Assembly: GCA_902826215.1 (NCBI GenBank)
Contig: CADEDY010000011.1
Span: 1 to 64,000 of the forward strand
Source: an uncultured Bacteroidota bacterium
GTDB taxonomy: Bacteria > Bacteroidota > Bacteroidia > Flavobacteriales_F > PHOS-HE28
Length of the DNA stretch: 64,000 bases
Reading direction: 5' to 3'
Shown: one piece after another, positions 50,104 to 58,568 of the stretch
Numbering within the stretch: position 1 is the stretch's first letter
Layout: each line of letters begins with the position of its first letter
Translations under genes and position numbers: made by a program
Notes under the pieces: generated by a model
Database searches by the model: none
Seen by the model: only the letters and a program-made list of their open reading frames with translations
What the model was told of the DNA's origin: nothing

Positions 50104-51359
50104 TGGCTGCGCGCACGGTCATCGAAGTTTCGGACGTCCGCAAGCGGTACCGGCTGGGCGTGATCGATCGCAGCTTGGTGACCGATGAACTGGCCGCGGC
50201 ATTCGCTCGACTTCGAGGCAAGCCGGACCCACGCGGAGACATCCATGCGGTCGGTGGTGACCAACGTGCTGGTGATCAATTCTGGGCGCTGCGCAATGTG
50301 TCGTTCAACGTGGCGCAAGGCGAAGTGCTCGGCCTGATCGGCAGGAACGGCGCAGGGAAAAGCACCTTGCTCAAATTGCTCTCGCGCATCACCTTGCCCA
50401 CGGCTGGTCGTATCCGCATGAAGGGCCGGGTCTCCAGTTTGCTCGAGGTGGGTACGGGCTTCCATCCGGAGCTCACCGGGCGGGAGAACATCTACCTGAA
50501 CGGCGCCATCATGGGCATGCGTCGCGCAGAGATCGACGGGCTGCTGGACGAGATCATCGCCTTCAGTGGCATCGAACACCACATCGATACACCGATCAAA
50601 CGCTACAGCAGCGGGATGAAGGTGCGGTTGGGCTTCGCAGTGGCAGCGCACTTGGACCCGGACATCCTGGTGGTGGACGAGGTCCTTGCGGTGGGCGATG
50701 CTGAATTCCAACGGCGGTGCCTGGGACGCATGCGCTCGGTGGCGGACAGCGGCCGCACCATCATCTTCGTGAGCCACAACATGTTCTCCGTCCAGAGCCT
50801 ATGCACACGGGCGATCTGGCTGGACAAGGGCGAGGTCCGGGCGGACGACAGCGTGGTTACCGTGGTGCGCGACTACCTCAACGAATGCTCCGCTCAAACG
50901 AACGAGCAGGTGTGGACCGACGCCGATGCACCGGGTACGGACGAAGTACGACTAATGGCCATACGCGCCATCAGCGCCGATGCGGAAGGCCTGTTCTCGA
51001 CGACAGCGGCCATCACCATCGAGTTGGATCTCCAGAACCACGCCATCACCGATTTTGACCTCAACATCCAGCTCATCGTGCACACCGATTCCGATATCGT
51101 GGCCTTCATTTCGGACATGACCGAATCCATTGGAACAGCGATCTGGCCCGTGGGGGCGAACGTCGTGCGTTGCACCATTCCTTCGGACCTGCTGAACGAT
51201 GGGGGATACCGGATCTCGGTGCTGTTCCAACGGAAGGGCAACCGGCATTTCCTCGTGCAGGATGCCATCAGCATCGATGTGCAGGAAGGCCCTCGCCGAG
51301 GTGCCTGGTTCCAGAAATGGCAAGGGGCTTTGCGGCCAGCACTACATTGGGTCCGATGA
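50103..51359 (+). CDS. Polysaccharide ABC exporter ATPase (Wzt type) with C-terminal carbohydrate-binding domain, first pair
   Basis: 418 residues, longer than the plain 250-residue ATPase. Walker A is LIGRNGAGKSTLLKLL, the signature is KRYSSGMKVRLGFA (variant of LSGGQ with Y-S-S-G-M) and Walker B is DILVVDEVLAVGD; the H-loop is IFVSHNM. From about residue 260 a beta-sandwich domain follows (EVRLMAIRAISADAEGLF, ITIELDLQNHAITDFDLNIQL), as in Wzt of E. coli O9a where it recognises the non-reducing-end modification of the polymer. That suggests the glycan carries a chain-end modification. Its last bases overlap the FkbM gene by 4 nt. Confidence 0.9.
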   Translation: MAARTVIEVSDVRKRYRLGVIDRSLVTDELAAAFARLRGKPDPRGDIHAVGGDQRAGDQFWALRNVSFNVAQGEVLGLIGRNGAGKSTLLKLLSRITLPTAGRIRMKGRVSSLLEVGTGFHPELTGRENIYLNGAIMGMRRAEIDGLLDEIIAFSGIEHHIDTPIKRYSSGMKVRLGFAVAAHLDPDILVVDEVLAVGDAEFQRRCLGRMRSVADSGRTIIFVSHNMFSVQSLCTRAIWLDKGEVRADDSVVTVVRDYLNECSAQTNEQVWTDADAPGTDEVRLMAIRAISADAEGLFSTTAAITIELDLQNHAITDFDLNIQLIVHTDSDIVAFISDMTESIGTAIWPVGANVVRCTIPSDLLNDGGYRISVLFQRKGNRHFLVQDAISIDVQEGPRRGAWFQKWQGALRPALHWVR

Positions 51360-52174
51360 CGGTACGAAGTCTTCTGCGCGACCTCACCCCACCGATCATC
51401 CTGCGGTGGATCCGTCCTGCCCCTAAGCCAACGCAGGTAGCGGTGAACGTGCGTGAACACAGCGTGCAGAGCGGTCCACTCCGTGGCCTGAAGTTGTGGG
51501 TGAACGATGCCCAACCCGCCTTCCGTGAAATGATCGCGGGTACCTACGACGACTACATCTGGGCTGCGATGCCCCAAGCGTTGACCGGCGGTGTGGTACT
51601 GGATGTTGGCGGGCATATCGGCTACCACGCCTTGGGCATGGCGGCCAAGTACCCGAAGGCCAAAGTGGTGGTATTCGAACCCAACCCGGCGAATCTGGGG
51701 CGCTTGCAGAAGCATGTGGATAGGAATGGCCTTCAGGATAGGATCGAGCTCCAACCTGTGGCCTTGGCCGAGAACAATGGCTTCACGGTCTTCAACCTCT
51801 CCACCAACATCGACGACCAGACCAGTTCGGGTAGCTACCTGGAAAGTGGCAGCCCACCGTTGGATGCCGAGGTTTACGCGCGGGCCGGTTTCGTGCGGTC
51901 GGAAGTGCAGGTGTACCGTTTGGACGACCTGGTGGAGTCCTGTGGTTGGGCACCGATCCAAGTGATCAAGATCGACGTGGAAGGAGCCGAACATTTGGTG
52001 ATCGAAGGAGCACTGGCGACGCTGAAGCGCGATCATCCGGTGCTGCTCATCGAGATCCATTCCGTGGTCTGCATGCTCAAGGTGCTGGAGCTGCTGCACC
52101 CGCTGGGATACACGGCCGAACTCCTGCACGAGGACCGAGCCAGCCGATGCTTCATCGTCGCTCGTAAAGTGTGA
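51356..52174 (+). CDS. FkbM-family SAM-dependent methyltransferase
   Basis: 272 residues from the ATG at 51356, which overlaps the Wzt stop by 4 nt. The frame can be read upstream to 51170, but only inside wzt. Motif I is VVLDVGGHIGYHALG, motif II KVVVFEPNPANLGRL, and the FkbM-specific VIKIDVEGAEHLVIEGAL with the following VLLIEIH. FkbM-type enzymes often O-methylate sugars at glycan ends. Because Wzt-linked systems can end chain growth by methylation, this gene may supply the mark recognised by the Wzt C-terminal domain; that is inference from order only. Confidence 0.88.
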   Translation: MTVRSLLRDLTPPIILRWIRPAPKPTQVAVNVREHSVQSGPLRGLKLWVNDAQPAFREMIAGTYDDYIWAAMPQALTGGVVLDVGGHIGYHALGMAAKYPKAKVVVFEPNPANLGRLQKHVDRNGLQDRIELQPVALAENNGFTVFNLSTNIDDQTSSGSYLESGSPPLDAEVYARAGFVRSEVQVYRLDDLVESCGWAPIQVIKIDVEGAEHLVIEGALATLKRDHPVLLIEIHSVVCMLKVLELLHPLGYTAELLHEDRASRCFIVARKV

Positions 52175-52200
52175 CCTCGATCGGCAGGTGGAAAGAAAGG

Positions 52201-52328
52201 ACGCACGGAGACCGAGGCACAGCGAAGTGCCTCGCTAGCGTGGCCAGAACCGGGGAGTGGGATCGTCCATTGTTCGTCGTTCGACCCGTCCGCACTCGGC
52301 AACTCAGTGCCTCCGTGGCTCCGTGTGA
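52201..52328. repeat. Inverted pair of ACACGGAG/GAGGCAC-type repeats
   Basis: ACGCACGGAGACCGAGGCAC at 52201-52220 and, in the opposite orientation, CTCAGTGCCTCCGTGGCTCC plus GTGTGA at 52303-52328. The reverse complement of the second reads CACGGAG-C-CACGGAGGCACTGAG, alike to the first in CACGGAG and GAGGCAC. Such sequences recur as short interspersed repeats in environmental bacterial genomes. No other copy was seen in this window. Confidence 0.5.
52213..52234. terminator. Hairpin after the FkbM gene
   Basis: CGAGGCAC (52213-52220) pairs perfectly with GTGCCTCG (52227-52234), loop AGCGAA. It lies 39 nt after the FkbM stop. It may terminate transcription, but no T-tract follows and it is part of the first repeat copy, so another role is possible. 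Confidence 0.4.
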
Positions 52329-52391
52329 TCGTCCGCACTCCCATATGCCGATAGCCTTGACAGCCTTGTTCCGTGACAGCAAGGCAAGGCC

Positions 52392-52399
52392 TATCTTCG
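52392..52399 (+). promoter_or_regulatory. -7-like element TATCTTCG in the gap before the second ABC exporter pair
   Basis: TATCTTCG fits TAnnTTCG, with TTG at 52366-52368 some 23 nt upstream. The ATG of the second permease lies 106 nt downstream. It may start a second transcript within the glycan locus. Confidence 0.3.
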
Positions 52400-52505
52400 C
52401 GGATCTGAACATGGGCTGCTCGCACGTTCGTACTCCGGATTCAAGTTTCTCACAGGAATTCTCGATAGGAGGATCCACGCCCTGCAGAACAAGAAGGGTC
52501 CGTAG

Positions 52506-53396
52506 ATGAGTGATCCGATGAGTGGTTCTGGACCGTTGACGCAGAAGAAGCCCATGGCCGTAACGGTGTACACACCGGCCTCGGCACTGCGTGATCCGGG
52601 ATTGATGCTGCGCAGTATGTTCGCCGACCTGCGAGCTTCGCGCGAATTGGCGTGGCGATTGGCCCAACGGGACATCAAGGCACAGTACCGGCAATCGTTA
52701 CTTGGTTACCTCTGGGCCTTCATAATGCCGCTCAGCACCACCTTGGCGTGGGTCTACCTCAACTCATCGGGTATCGTGAAGGTCACGTCTACGGGGATGC
52801 CCTATCCGATCTATGTGCTCACGGGCACCATGCTCTGGCAGATGTTCACGGAGGCCTTGCAAACGCCATTGGGCCAGTTGAGCGCGTCCAAGAACCTACT
52901 GGCCAAGCTCAAATTCCCACGCGAAGCCCTCATCCTGAGCGGCATCATCAAATGGAGCTTCAATGCGGGGGTCAAGATGTTGATCATCATCCCGGCGCTC
53001 TTCATCCTCGGCGGCTCACCGGATATCCACATCCTACTCGTCCCGATCATCCTCTTGGCCATCCTCCTCATCGGCACGGCCATTGGCCTTTTCATAGCAC
53101 CGATCGGATTGCTCTACACGGATGTCGGCCGGTTGATCCCGGTGGTCCTGCAATTCGCCATGTACGTGACGCCCGTGGTCTTCGCCATGCCTGCCGATGG
53201 CTTCGCGGCCAAACTTTTCCGCATCAACTTCATGACCCCGGTCATCGTCAATGGGCGTGCTTGGTTGGTGGGGATGGAGGGCTCCATGCTCCAAGAAATG
53301 GCCTTGATCTGCGCCGCAGCATCGGTTCTGCTCTTCCTAGGTTGGGTGCTGTTCCGCACGACCATGTCCGTATTGATCGAACGCATGAGTGCCTGA
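52506..53396 (+). CDS. Polysaccharide ABC exporter permease (Wzm type), second pair
   Basis: 296 residues. After a polar head of about 45 residues comes the ABC-2 core. ELAWRLAQRDIKAQYRQSLL is the coupling helix before span one, then LGYLWAFIMPLSTTLAWVYL, LTGTMLWQMFTEAL and a final span LLFLGWVLFRTTMSVLIERM. It has six spans like the first permease but is only distantly similar. The stop shares one base with the ATPase start (TGATG). A second complete exporter in the same locus suggests two glycans, or a glycan and a glycolipid, are exported. Confidence 0.86.
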   Translation: MSDPMSGSGPLTQKKPMAVTVYTPASALRDPGLMLRSMFADLRASRELAWRLAQRDIKAQYRQSLLGYLWAFIMPLSTTLAWVYLNSSGIVKVTSTGMPYPIYVLTGTMLWQMFTEALQTPLGQLSASKNLLAKLKFPREALILSGIIKWSFNAGVKMLIIIPALFILGGSPDIHILLVPIILLAILLIGTAIGLFIAPIGLLYTDVGRLIPVVLQFAMYVTPVVFAMPADGFAAKLFRINFMTPVIVNGRAWLVGMEGSMLQEMALICAAASVLLFLGWVLFRTTMSVLIERMSA

Positions 53397-54622
53397 TGGA
53401 GGAGGACGTGCTCATCAAGGTCGAGGGGGTCTCCAAGAAGTTCTGTCGGGACCTCAAGACCTCGTTGCGCTATGGCATGGCCGATGTGCGCGATGAAGTG
53501 CTCGGCCGGCCGCGCACCATGGAATTGCGCCCCAAGGAATTCTGGGCGATCAATGGCATCGATTTCCAAGTGCGCCGAGGCGAATGCTTGGGCCTCATCG
53601 GGCACAACGGAGCTGGCAAGACCACCTTGCTCAAAACGCTCAATGGCCTCATCAAACCGGACGCTGGCCGCATCGAGATCCACGGACAGGTCGGGGCGCT
53701 CATCGCCTTGGGTGCGGGCTTCAACCCCATCCTCACGGCGCGGGAGAACATATACATCAACGCCTCGGTGCTGGGCCTGAGCAAGAAACGGGTGGACGAG
53801 CGCATCGACGAGATCATCGCCTTTGCCGAGATCGAGGACTTCATCGACATGCCCGTGCAGCACTTCAGCTCCGGCATGACGGTGCGGCTCGGTTTCGCTG
53901 TAGCGGCCATCCTGATCGAACCCGACATCCTCTTCCTGGACGAGGTGCTCGCAGTGGGAGACATCAATTTCACCGTCAAGTGCCTTAACCGGGTACGCGA
54001 ACTCATGCGGACCTCGGCAGTGGTCTTCGTATCGCACAACATGCCACTGATCACCTCGTTCTGCACCCGCGTCATGGTCATGGACCATGGCCGTTGTGTC
54101 TTGGATACCGAGGAGATCGGTGTGGCGGTGAACCACTATTTCGGATTGGCCAAGAATTCGGTGCAGATCTCCGGCTCTGGCGATGCTTCTGTATTGGACC
54201 TCCATCTTTCGGCAAATGGCGTGGCTCTGGAGAACGATACGCCTACTATTCTACAGGAACAGGAACTCACAGCAACGGTGCGGATCAGGATCGAGAAGGA
54301 GCAATTGGGTGAGATGAGCATCACCGTCGCCGATGCGACCTTGACGGCTCTTCTCGTCATACCTGTTGTTGATGAAAATGGCACACCCATCTCACTGGGG
54401 CCTGGTGAACATGAACTGCAGATCCCCCTGGGTCCTGTGGAACTGAATGCCGGCTTGTATTCCTTCGTGATCGCAGTGCGGAACGCATCAACCAAGGTCA
54501 ACCTCTGCCGTCACCAAGGCGTGCACCCTTTCCGGGTGCACGCTGATCGGGTGCATTGGGCCAAATTCGTGCGCACCGGGGTGACCACGGTCAAGGAACT
54601 CGAGCGGACCACGGTGAAATGA
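53396..54622 (+). CDS. Polysaccharide ABC exporter ATPase (Wzt type) with C-terminal domain, second pair
   Basis: 408 residues from the ATG at 53396; the frame is open far upstream (from 52652) only as a shadow of the permease gene. Walker A is LIGHNGAGKTTLLKTL, the signature VQHFSSGMTVRLGFA, Walker B EPDILFLDEVLAVGD, and the H-loop VFVSHNM. The C-terminal 160 residues (from about 250) are a beta-rich domain (VQISGSGDASVLDLHLSANG, ELTATVRIRIEKEQLGEMSI) of the Wzt-C kind, different from that of the first ATPase. That difference fits two glycan ends being recognised. The gene overlaps the DegT gene by 4 nt. Confidence 0.88.
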   Translation: MEEDVLIKVEGVSKKFCRDLKTSLRYGMADVRDEVLGRPRTMELRPKEFWAINGIDFQVRRGECLGLIGHNGAGKTTLLKTLNGLIKPDAGRIEIHGQVGALIALGAGFNPILTARENIYINASVLGLSKKRVDERIDEIIAFAEIEDFIDMPVQHFSSGMTVRLGFAVAAILIEPDILFLDEVLAVGDINFTVKCLNRVRELMRTSAVVFVSHNMPLITSFCTRVMVMDHGRCVLDTEEIGVAVNHYFGLAKNSVQISGSGDASVLDLHLSANGVALENDTPTILQEQELTATVRIRIEKEQLGEMSITVADATLTALLVIPVVDENGTPISLGPGEHELQIPLGPVELNAGLYSFVIAVRNASTKVNLCRHQGVHPFRVHADRVHWAKFVRTGVTTVKELERTTVK

Positions 54623-55719
54623 GTCAAGAGTTGCAGCCCATGGATCCGATCTACGTGACGCGCACCTTCCTGCCACCGCGCGCCGAATATGATGCTTGGT
54701 TGGATAAGGTCTACACCAGCCATGTGCTTACCAACAACGGGCCGGTTCACCGTGAACTGGAAGAAACGTTACGCAAGCGATTCGACGTGCCGTACTTGAA
54801 GTTGATGACCAATGGCACCTTGGCCATCCAACTGGCGATCCGTGCTTTGGGTGTGAAAGGCAAGATCATCACAACGCCCTTCAGCTACGTGGCCACCACC
54901 AGTGCCATCCTGTGGGAAGGCTGCGAGCCGGTCTTCGTGGACATCGATCCGCAGACCTGTTGCATCGATCCGAACCTGATCGAAGCGGCCATCACGCCGG
55001 ATACGAGGGCCATTCTAGCAACGCATGTGTACGGCATACCCTGCGATGTGGAAGCCATCGATGCCATCGCCAAGAAGCACGGGCTCAAGGTGATCTACGA
55101 TGCGGCACATGCCTTCGATGTCACCTACAAGGGCAAGAGCATCCTTGCATGGGGCGATGCGAGCACCCTGAGCTTCCATGCCACCAAGCTCTTCCATACG
55201 GTGGAGGGTGGCGCTGTGATCCTGCACGACGAAGAGGCGGATCATCGGTTACGGTTGCTGCGAAGCTTTGGACATATCGGGGACGAGCACTATTGCTTGG
55301 GAATGAATGCCAAGATGAGCGAGGTGCATGCGGCCATGGGCATGGCGGTATTGCCACATGTTGAGGAATGTATTCGGCAGCGTAAGGAACTGGATGCTTC
55401 GTATCGGTTGGTATTGAAGGAACTACCTGTTCGCATGTTGCCGAATTGTCCCGATACGACGCACAACTACGCTTATTTCCCGGTCTTTTTCAGCGCGGGT
55501 GAGGTGCGCCGGAGGGTGCAAGAAGAGTTGGAAGGAATTGGCATCTTTTCACGGAGGTATTTCTACCCTTCACTGGATCAATTGCCCTATGTAACGAGTC
55601 CTCCGATGGCTGCGTCCGAAGTTGCTGCGGATACTGCATTGAGTTTGCCCTTCTATCCCGGCCTACCCACACACGTGCCCGCGACCATTGCACAGGTCAT
55701 TCGCGGGATCATAGGTTAA
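54619..55719 (+). CDS. DegT/DnrJ/EryC1/StrS-family PLP-dependent aminotransferase
   Basis: 366 residues from the ATG at 54619, overlapping the ATPase stop by 4 nt (ATGA). The PLP lysine is Lys190 in LSFHATKLFHTVEGGA. Other family motifs are TTPFSYVATTSAILWEGCEPVFVDID, VIYDAAHAFDVTYKGKSI, GDASTLSFH and GMNAKMSEVHAAMGMAVL. Enzymes of this family transfer amino groups to keto-sugars for dTDP- or UDP-amino sugars such as Qui4N, Fuc4N or perosamine. A 4-amino-sugar in the exported glycan is likely. No dehydratase or epimerase partner is in the window, so the sugar nucleotide must come from elsewhere. Confidence 0.9.
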   Translation: MSQELQPMDPIYVTRTFLPPRAEYDAWLDKVYTSHVLTNNGPVHRELEETLRKRFDVPYLKLMTNGTLAIQLAIRALGVKGKIITTPFSYVATTSAILWEGCEPVFVDIDPQTCCIDPNLIEAAITPDTRAILATHVYGIPCDVEAIDAIAKKHGLKVIYDAAHAFDVTYKGKSILAWGDASTLSFHATKLFHTVEGGAVILHDEEADHRLRLLRSFGHIGDEHYCLGMNAKMSEVHAAMGMAVLPHVEECIRQRKELDASYRLVLKELPVRMLPNCPDTTHNYAYFPVFFSAGEVRRRVQEELEGIGIFSRRYFYPSLDQLPYVTSPPMAASEVAADTALSLPFYPGLPTHVPATIAQVIRGIIG

Positions 55720-55738
55720 CGGACCTCTACCTAGAAAA

Positions 55739-56767
55739 ATGATCAAACCGTATACCCCATCTGCTTCCCCGATCTTCTTGGTGGGTTCGGAGCGTTCCGG
55801 AAGCAATCTGCTGCGCAGCCTCATGGGTAACCATAGCCTTGTAGAGGCGCCGACCGCACCGCATTTCTACGATCAATGGGGCCATGCACTTTGGGCATAC
55901 GGGGATCTTCGTGTACCAGCCAACATGGTGTACTTGATCACCGACATGTTGGACTATGCGAACCACGAATTCAACAACTGGGCTTTGCAATTGGATGTGG
56001 AGAAGGTTGTAGCGGAGCAGGGACCGAAGAGTTTCTGGGATGCCTACGATGTGATCTATCGGGCAAAGGCAGCCAAGCATGGAAAGACCATTTTCAGTTC
56101 CAAGGATAATCACGTATTCAACTATGCCTTCCAGGTCAAGGCTCGCTGGCCGGATAGTAAACTGCTGTATTTGTATCGCGACCCCAGGGATCATTGCGCT
56201 TCGTGGAAGCAGAAGCCCATGCACCTGAAAACTGTTTGGGATACCATCAATAAATGGGAGAAGGAGCAGCGCATATGCCTGGACCTTGTGCAACGCCAAG
56301 GTGTGGATATGCACTTCATCAGCTACGAGGATCTCATCACAGATACGCCAAAGGTCATGTCACGTGCATTGAGCTATTGTGGATTGCCCGTGGAGGAGGC
56401 ATGCTTCCAAACGGACAGCGCCAAACAAAGAGATACCGCCCAGCGCTTCGTTTATTGGGAGAATCTGGATAAGCCGATCATGCGTGAGAACGCGCGTAAA
56501 TACAGGAAGACCTTGTCCGAGTCAGAGGTCAACATGATCGAAACGAAGGTCGGTGGGCTTATGTCCGTGCTGGGTTACGAATGCGAGACCGAACGGAATT
56601 GGCGTGTGCCAATGCTACATGAATGGAGGTTGCGCATGGAGCGAAGGAAAGTCGAATCAAAGGATCGGGAGCATCTGGAGAAGGAGCTGGCGCTCCTGCA
56701 CAGCAAGGTGAAGTGTCGGAACGAGATACGGAAACGGGCTGAATCCAGACCTGTCGATCGCAAATAG
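55739..56767 (+). CDS. PAPS-dependent sulfotransferase, first copy
   Basis: 342 residues. The 5'-phosphosulfate loop is FLVGSERSGSNLLRSLMGNH (P-x-R-S-G-S/T-type), and the 3'-phosphate site is KLLYLYRDPRDHCASWKQKP with the conserved R-D-P-R-D. The rest includes VDMHFISYEDLITDTPKVM, a typical sulfotransferase segment, and a basic C-terminal coil (about 290-342). It transfers sulfate from PAPS to a hydroxyl or amine of the glycan or its lipid. The gene lies 19 nt after the DegT gene. A second sulfotransferase follows at 57753, and PAPS synthesis genes follow at 59115. Confidence 0.85.
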   Translation: MIKPYTPSASPIFLVGSERSGSNLLRSLMGNHSLVEAPTAPHFYDQWGHALWAYGDLRVPANMVYLITDMLDYANHEFNNWALQLDVEKVVAEQGPKSFWDAYDVIYRAKAAKHGKTIFSSKDNHVFNYAFQVKARWPDSKLLYLYRDPRDHCASWKQKPMHLKTVWDTINKWEKEQRICLDLVQRQGVDMHFISYEDLITDTPKVMSRALSYCGLPVEEACFQTDSAKQRDTAQRFVYWENLDKPIMRENARKYRKTLSESEVNMIETKVGGLMSVLGYECETERNWRVPMLHEWRLRMERRKVESKDREHLEKELALLHSKVKCRNEIRKRAESRPVDRK

Positions 56768-57027
56768 AGAGAGGGCTTGATCGGATGATTGAAATATCAC
56801 TGTGGGGTCGACCGATGTGCAAAAGCAGCGAGCCTATACTGAGATGGTTGGTCCATTTATCCTGAGCTGGCGCGTGTCCTCGCAATCAGCTGTTTGCAAA
56901 GTGGAGAAATGCGACTTTTAGCCGTGTGGCGGCCAATGTCTTGTAATATTGGGTGCATGGGATCATCCATAAGGATTGTTCTGCGGTTCTTCTGCGCTTG
57001 CTTCGTGAAAGTGAACCGATCATGGTC
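56768..57027. other. Intergenic region before the WbqC gene
   Basis: 260 bases, visibly AT-richer than its left neighbours. A TAATATTG at 56944-56951 is one mismatch from TAnnTTTG, 76 nt before the WbqC start. No hairpin or repeat stands out. Confidence 0.4.
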
Positions 57028-57753
57028 ATGAATAGTTCAGTGGATAGACCTGCAATTGCGATCATGCAGCCCTATTTGTTTCCCAACTTGGGCTACTTCC
57101 AACTGATCCATCTGGTCGATCGTTTTGTGATCTATGATGATGTCAACTTCATTAAACAAGGTTGGATCAATAGAAATAGGATTTTGGTCGCTGGTCGTGA
57201 CCATCTTTTTACGTTACCGATCAGCAAGATCAGTTCATTTAGTCTGATCAATGAAGTGCTCGTTGAGAAAGGTCTATACCCCAATTGGCGCGAGAAATTC
57301 TTGCGGTCTCTATCTCAGGCATATGCCCGAGCTCCTCATAAGACCGAAACGATCGAACTTGTTGAGAGCGTCTTAGCTAAGAATGCTTCGCATATCTCAA
57401 CTCTGGCGAAGGATAGTCTAGAGGCAGTTGCCAAGCACGTCGGACTCGCTACGGAATTTGTACAAACCTCTTCTGTCTATAAGAATGTTCAATTGAAAGC
57501 ACAAGAACGTGTAATTGATATTTGCAGAATAGAGAAGGCTGCGCACTACATCAATCCTCAAGGGGGAAAGGACTTGTATGATCATCCGACCTTTCAAAGT
57601 CATGGCATAAGGCTCTCTTTCGTTCAACCCGGTCTTCGGCCATACCGTCAAATGAACAATGAGTTTGTTCCTGGGCTTTCGATCATCGATGTGTTGATGT
57701 TCAATCCCAAGGAAAAAGTGCTATCGATGATGGGTGACGCTGATCTGAACTGA
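57028..57753 (+). CDS. WbqC family protein
   Basis: 241 residues from the ATG at 57028 (in-frame ATGs at 57022 and 56953 would extend it). It begins with PAIAIMQPYLFPNLGYFQLI and continues HLVDRFVIYDDVNFIKQGWI, NRNRILVAGRDHLFTLPISK, the diagnostic start of WbqC proteins. Members are found in glycan gene clusters, and some WbqC-type proteins are linked to acyl or amino-sugar modification, but the reaction is not settled. The gene is AT-rich compared with both flanks, so it may have been acquired separately. The stop shares a base with the next ATG (TGATG). Confidence 0.85.
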   Translation: MNSSVDRPAIAIMQPYLFPNLGYFQLIHLVDRFVIYDDVNFIKQGWINRNRILVAGRDHLFTLPISKISSFSLINEVLVEKGLYPNWREKFLRSLSQAYARAPHKTETIELVESVLAKNASHISTLAKDSLEAVAKHVGLATEFVQTSSVYKNVQLKAQERVIDICRIEKAAHYINPQGGKDLYDHPTFQSHGIRLSFVQPGLRPYRQMNNEFVPGLSIIDVLMFNPKEKVLSMMGDADLN

Positions 57754-58568
57754 TGCCGGTCCCTAGCAATTTCCTATCCATCCAAAGTGTTCCGCGTTCC
57801 GGCTCCTCTTGGTTGGGACAGATCTTCCGAAGCTCTGAGCGGGTCGCGTTCCGCTTCCAGCCGCTTTTCTCCTATGCCTTCAAAGGGCAATTGGATGTGA
57901 ACAGTACCAGAGAAGAGATCCGTGGCTTCTTCGAGGATATCTACCGAACGACGGATGCCTTCGTGCTCCAGCGAGACCGGGCCATTCATGTGGATTATCC
58001 GGAGGTCACAGAACGTCAAGATGTTACCCACTTGGTGATGAAAGAGGTGCGTTACAATAACCTCGTTCGGAACATGGTAGAGCAGGTCCCCGAGATCAAG
58101 ATCATTGGACTGGTCAGACATCCATGCGCTGTGATCGATAGTTGGATCAATGCACCGCGAGAATTCAAGCCGGAATGGAAGGTGGAAGAGGAGTGGCGCA
58201 GTGGTGCGAAGAAGAATCTGGGGAGACCCGAGGAGGCCTTCGGCTTCGACAAATGGAAGGAAGTCGCCGAACTATTCACCGATCTGGAAGCATCACATCC
58301 GAAGCAAGTGAAGGTTCTGCGCTACGCCGATCTGAATGCCGACCCGATCACCGTGGTGAAGGACCTGTTCCGTTTCTGTGATCTGGAGTTCGGATCGAGT
58401 GTCGAGGACTTCATTCATCAGAGCAGGAGCAAGGAGGGTGCAGATGCGAATAGTGTCTATCGCAAGGTGCGTGAGGATATTGCCTGGAAGGAGCGCCTGC
58501 CGTTATACATTGCGGCTACGATCCACCACGAGATCGGCTCGGGGGCTTTGTCACGGTTCTTGGTCTAA
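57753..58568 (+). CDS. PAPS-dependent sulfotransferase, second copy
   Basis: 271 residues. 5'-phosphosulfate loop: FLSIQSVPRSGSSWLGQIF (P-R-S-G-S-S-W). 3'-phosphate site: EIKIIGLVRHPCAVIDSWIN, with R-H-P and the downstream Ser/Asn. EASHPKQVKVLRYADLNADP is the usual region in glycan sulfotransferases. It shares one base with the WbqC stop. It is only loosely similar to the first sulfotransferase, so the two probably act on different positions or acceptors. Confidence 0.85.
   Translation: MPVPSNFLSIQSVPRSGSSWLGQIFRSSERVAFRFQPLFSYAFKGQLDVNSTREEIRGFFEDIYRTTDAFVLQRDRAIHVDYPEVTERQDVTHLVMKEVRYNNLVRNMVEQVPEIKIIGLVRHPCAVIDSWINAPREFKPEWKVEEEWRSGAKKNLGRPEEAFGFDKWKEVAELFTDLEASHPKQVKVLRYADLNADPITVVKDLFRFCDLEFGSSVEDFIHQSRSKEGADANSVYRKVREDIAWKERLPLYIAATIHHEIGSGALSRFLV

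Larger units (their letters stand above)
52175..52505. other. Intergenic region containing an inverted repeat pair and a hairpin
   Basis: 331 bases with no supported gene. It holds two inverted copies of an ACACGGAG-type repeat (separate entry), a perfect hairpin at 52213-52234, and a -7-like TATCTTCG at 52392-52399. A 32-codon frame (52411-52509) ends by overlapping the next start and looks random. The gap breaks an otherwise tight operon, so a second promoter for the genes at 52506 onward is possible. Confidence 0.5.

Noticed and set aside
52411-52509. 32-codon frame in the gap before the second permease, ending in an overlap with its ATG
   Set aside because: Arg/Ser-rich random-looking peptide without signal or motif. 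The overlap alone is not enough.
52652-53395. Long open frame fused upstream of the second Wzt ATPase
   Set aside because: It runs through the permease gene in another frame and is rich in His, Pro and Arg with no family. It is a shadow typical of GC-rich DNA.
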